Made by a program: the position numbers and the translations under genes. From positions 139,804,288 to 139,868,287 of the forward strand of contig NC_089978.1 in assembly GCF_036417845.1 (NCBI RefSeq): a DNA stretch of 64,000 nt. Reading direction: 5' to 3'. Positions 61,092 to 64,000 of this stretch are shown here, piece after piece. The notes below the pieces were generated by a model, which saw nothing but the letters and a program-made list of their open reading frames with translations, was not told where the DNA came from and made no database searches. The stretch comes from Apteryx mantelli (taxonomy: Eukaryota > Chordata > Aves > Apterygiformes > Apterygidae). The stretch's first letter is position 1; the number at the start of each line of letters is the position of its first letter.

Positions 61092-62081
61092 CTACCACAC
61101 ATGCACTCGCTGGTGTGAGACTAAATAGGAGTTGCGGCTGAAGCTCTTCCCACACTGGGAACACTTGAAAGGTTTCTCCCCAGTGTGGGTGCGACGGTGA
61201 CGGATGAGGGTAGAGTTGTCACTGAAGCAGGTCCCACACTCAGCACATTTGTAGGGCTTCTCCCCGGTGTGGGTGCGACGGTGCTGGACAAGGTGCGAGC
61301 GCTGGCTGAAACTCTTCCCACAGTCAGGGCACAAGTAAGGCTTTTCACCGGTGTGGACGCGCCGGTGGATGACCAGCTTGGAGCTCTCACTGAAGCACTT
61401 GTTGCAGTCAGCACACTTGTAGGGCTTCTCCCCAGTGTGGAGCCGCTGGTGGGCGATGAGGTTGGAGCTGTCACTGAAGCGCTTCCCACACTGGGGGCAC
61501 TTGTAGGGCTTCTCGCCCGTGTGGAAGTTGGCGTGACGGAGCAGGCCCGAGTTCTGATAGAAGTTTCTCCCACACTTGGTGCATACATAAGGCCTCTCGC
61601 CGGTGTGGTTGCGCTGGTGCTGCACCAAGTGGGTGCTCTGGCTGAAGCTCTTCCCACAGTCCTTGCACTGGTATGGCCGCTCGCCCGTATGGATGCGCTG
61701 GTGCTGGGTGAGGTGGGAGTGGCGGCTGAAGCTCTTCCCGCAGTCAGCGCACATGTATGGCTTCTCCCCTGTGTGTATCCTCTGGTGGCGGATGAGGTCC
61801 GAGCTGCGGTTGAAGCTCTGCCCGCACTCAACACAGATGTAAGGTTTCTCTCCCATGAACGCTCTCTGGTGGACCACTGTGTCCTTCCGCTTCCGGAAAC
61901 CGCAGCGAGGAGCCTTCTCTGGCCTTGTCTCTGCCAAAAGGAGGTCTGGCCGTGGGCAGGCAATTCCCAGGTCGCAGCCTGCTGGCGACGCTTCCCTCAT
62001 GAAGAAGTCCGAGAGGGCCTCGCGGGGTTGGGCTGCCGCCGCACCACCTGGCTGGGGGCTGTCCTCCTCATGCCGGCTCAT
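61092..62081 (-). CDS. C2H2 zinc-finger protein, nine fingers, no KRAB
   Basis: Encodes about 329 residues starting [13 protein letters not shown]. Nine canonical C2H2 fingers (C-x2-C-x12-H-x3-H) span about residues 83-327, joined by TGEKPY or TGERPY linkers. A degenerate finger lacking its first Cys pair ([14 protein letters not shown], about 58-71) precedes them. The array runs to the end, with the last finger closing HQRVHVW and a TAG at 61,094-61,092. No KRAB, SCAN or BTB domain is visible; the N-terminus is Ala, Pro and Glu-rich. The family binds DNA and usually regulates transcription in the nucleus. Specificity residues at helix positions -1, 2, 3 and 6 are R-S-D-R, R-S-H-Q, Q-T-H-Q, Q-S-G-R, D-S-N-A, E-S-K-I, Q-S-H-Q, D-S-T-R and R-S-Y-S for fingers 1-9. 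The open frame extends to 62,153 through a splice acceptor, so I start at ATG 62,081, the first good ATG in the final exon. I cannot name an orthologue. Confidence 0.9.
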   Translation of the reverse strand: MSRHEEDSPQPGGAAAAQPREALSDFFMREASPAGCDLGIACPRPDLLLAETRPEKAPRCGFRKRKDTVVHQRAFMGEKPYICVECGQSFNRSSDLIRHQRIHTGEKPYMCADCGKSFSRHSHLTQHQRIHTGERPYQCKDCGKSFSQSTHLVQHQRNHTGERPYVCTKCGRNFYQNSGLLRHANFHTGEKPYKCPQCGKRFSDSSNLIAHQRLHTGEKPYKCADCNKCFSESSKLVIHRRVHTGEKPYLCPDCGKSFSQRSHLVQHRRTHTGEKPYKCAECGTCFSDNSTLIRHRRTHTGEKPFKCSQCGKSFSRNSYLVSHQRVHVW

Positions 62082-62092
62082 GCTCCCATCAC
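62082..62092 (-). other. 5' UTR part of the zinc-finger coding exon
   Basis: The acceptor CTGTTCCCGCAG on the minus strand ends at 62,093, so the coding exon begins at 62,092 with GTGATGGGAGC before ATG 62,081. The earlier ATG at 62,090 opens only M-G-A before TGA, a mini-uORF overlapping the main ATG out of frame. If exon 1 carried an in-frame start, the protein could be longer. Confidence 0.6.
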
Positions 62093-62395
62093 CTGCGGGA
62101 ACAGGGGCCGAGTCCAGAGACACGCTGCCCTCCGCTGCCCCCCTCCCAGCCACCGAGTGCCATCAGTGCACATCCACCCTCTCTCCTGCTGCCAACAGAT
62201 GCCCTCTGCCAGGGCAGCGCCATCCCCCAGAGCCACCTCCAGCCCCCTGCACCCCTGCGGCTCTGCCATGACACTGCCCCAGTTACTCCCGGCCGGCAGC
62301 AAAGGCGGGGGGGGGGTACCCACAAGGAGGCCGGGCAGCGGGGCCCGGCCACCCCCCGGCCCCGGGGCGGCCCCCCGCGCTCCCCGCGCGCTCAC

Positions 62396-62560
62396 CTGGT
62401 CCGGCGGCAGCCTCCGCCCGCCCGCCCGCCGCGGGCCGGGCTACCGGCGGGCAGCGCGGGCCGCGGGCTGAGGCGGCGCCTCGCTGGCGGAGGCCGCCAC
62501 CGCCCGCATCCCCGCACCGCCGGCGAGCACTTCCTGCCCCGCCGACCCGCCGCGGGAGGC
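62396..62560 (-). other. Putative non-coding first exon of the zinc-finger gene
   Basis: A strong donor ACCAG|GTGAGC on the minus strand closes an exon at 62,396 inside the CpG island and gives an intron of 303 nt (62,395-62,093) to the coding exon. The 5' edge is a guess: no TATA or other start-site signal fixes it. Confidence 0.5.
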
Positions 62561-62780
62561 GGCAGGCTCTATGGTTGTAACCCTTGCGGCCCCGGCCGGC
62601 AGCTGCCGCGCCCGGCGCTGCGGGCCTCCACCCGCGCTGCGGCGTTTGCCCTGCACTGGGCCGTCACTGCCCAGCCGGGAACCCCGTCCTACCTCGCCCG
62701 GCCTCGCCGCCGCTGCTCTGAGGCCTGCTGCCCCCCGTGCCACTGCCCCGCACGCCCACCCCCTTCCCCTCCTTCCTTGT

Positions 62781-64000
62781 GCCCCGTGGGGGACTCAGGG
62801 AGACCGAAACGGGGCTGCAGCGGGCTTCCCCTCACGTGGCGTTACAAACGATGCAGCGGGGACAGTGAGGTTTCTGCCCTGTCCTAGGCTTTTTAATCGT
62901 TTTATTTCATTCTTTCCTGCTCCCCCACCCTGGCTGCACTAGGGGTGCATTAGCGACTGGCAGGGTGGCCTGGACCAGGACAGGCGGGCTGCTGAGCGAG
63001 GCCAGGGGGAGCACGTGATGCGGCATGGAGTGGAGCAGGCCGCGCTCCCCCCGGCGTGGCTGTGGGGGTCTCCCCGCCTCCCTGGCACGTTCTGCTGCCC
63101 CAGCACCGCTCATCTGCTTGTGCAGGTGCAGCTCAATTAGCTGCAAATGCAGCATCTGTCCTCAGCTGGGCACTATGACGCAGTCAGAAACAAAGCTCCA
63201 AAGTTTCATGGGTTTCATTATTACCGCCACATTCCCCACACCCTTGGCCTTTTACACAGCTTTCTTACTGGTGGACACAGGTATCCATCATTTTACCTGA
63301 CGGCAACCTAAAAAGTGCTGGGGGAGAGGAGGGGACAAGGGATTGCAGGCAGCTGGAGCGGGGTCAGCCCCATGTGGAGATCCAAATGCAGAGGCCGAGG
63401 TGGTACATGATTGTCATCTTTCCCCAGGTCACCCTGTAGCCTCAGCTTCCCTTTCATAAATGAGGACTGATGGCTGCTTGGAATGGTGGAAAAGGTTGCA
63501 ATTTGCAGTTTTGCTGCCTAATAATCAGAGCACACGGGAAATGAGAAAAAAATCCAAAATAATAAAAGATAAGAAAGAAACCCAGATTTTCATGAGACTT
63601 TCATGCAGTTAAGTCACGTGATTTGGAAGTACAGAGCCAACCAAAAGCACACATCTGTTCTGGGCTCTGGATGCAAATGTTTGCAGAATGTGAACTGACA
63701 CCTGTCTGCATATGCTTAAACACCTAAATGAATATTTATGAAAAAAAAGATTATGAGTGTTGAAGAATTTGAGCAGGAGTTAAATGCTAGCATTTTCCAC
63801 TGTTACTCGAAGCTGAAGACAGAGGACCTGGTCTTGCAAAGAAGCAAAAGACCTGACCTTCTTGTGCTTCTGTGCCCTTAAACAAACCTGCCACAGTTTT
63901 TCCTTCCTACGTGATACGGGGGGAAATAGTTCTGTTGTCCCTTCCCTTCTTGGCAAATTGTTTTCAGTTCTATTCCCAGCCCCTTTTAAACAGCTCTGCC
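62781..64000. other. Upstream flank of the zinc-finger gene
   Basis: No gene recognised. CACGTG E-boxes occur at 62,833-62,838, 63,012-63,017 and 63,615-63,620. The sequence becomes AT-rich after about 63,480. A divergent plus-strand transcript from the island is possible, but nothing in the sequence supports a coding one. Confidence 0.5.

Larger units (their letters stand above)
61950..62780. promoter_or_regulatory. CpG island, zinc-finger gene promoter
   Basis: Dense CG dinucleotides and GC boxes from inside the coding exon through about 62,780, dropping off sharply afterwards. It covers the putative first exon. GC-driven open frames on both strands, including a long antisense frame across the fingers, are not genes. 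Confidence 0.75.

Noticed and set aside
61185-62471. Plus-strand open frame of 428 codons opposite the zinc-finger gene
   Set aside because: It is the antisense shadow of the periodic finger repeats and the CpG island. Its Val/Leu/Ala-rich repeats mirror the codon pattern of the fingers.
1-64000. tRNA genes, rRNA, CRISPR arrays, endogenous retroviral genes, olfactory receptor genes
   Set aside because: I looked for their hallmark motifs (TTCGA-type tRNA boxes, direct-repeat arrays, retroviral pol motifs, receptor signatures) and saw none.

Overview
The window looks like an avian (or at least archosaur) nuclear genome segment. It is mostly AT-leaning non-coding DNA with very few repeats. It carries a clean 5'-truncated CR1 LINE tail ending in tandem ATTCTGTG units (about 28,271-28,550), older CR1 relics, and two compact CpG islands (about 25,690-26,545 and 61,950-62,780). 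Only two genes are clearly coding, both on the minus strand; a third, zinc-finger gene between them is dead.

Left part (1-26,550): the 5' half of a gene I assign to ARHGEF5 (TIM), a Dbl-family Rho guanine nucleotide exchange factor. A giant exon (2,017-5,632) encodes about 1,201 residues of poorly conserved N-terminal region. A 64-nt exon (259-322) follows in phase. The catalytic DH-PH-SH3 exons lie beyond the left edge. Upstream is roughly 20 kb without coding sequence, then a CpG island with a candidate first exon whose donor (26,157) is phase-compatible with the giant exon.

Middle part (26,550-61,090): no intact gene recognised. It holds a CR1 tail, a pair of diverged direct repeats (about 30,330-30,715 and 31,375-31,740), an imperfect tandem duplication near 36.5 kb, a wrecked C2H2 zinc-finger pseudogene (about 39,430-40,450, minus), an antisense CR1 relic (about 42,285-42,625), several simple repeats and homopolymers (T30, A22, G19), inverted repeats near 44.75 kb, and a region bounded by short inverted termini (60,334-61,004) that contains a perfect 20-bp palindrome.

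Right part (61,092-64,000): an intact minus-strand zinc-finger gene with nine canonical C2H2 fingers, no KRAB or SCAN domain visible, and a CpG-island first exon ending at 62,396. The intact gene and the decayed zinc-finger locus share orientation and lie about 21 kb apart, which suggests a small local zinc-finger cluster that has lost a member. I saw no wholly new biological system. The most useful results are the gene assignment with its splice structure, the dead zinc-finger gene, the near-perfect 39-bp GC hairpin in the first CpG island, and the unexplained repeat pairs.
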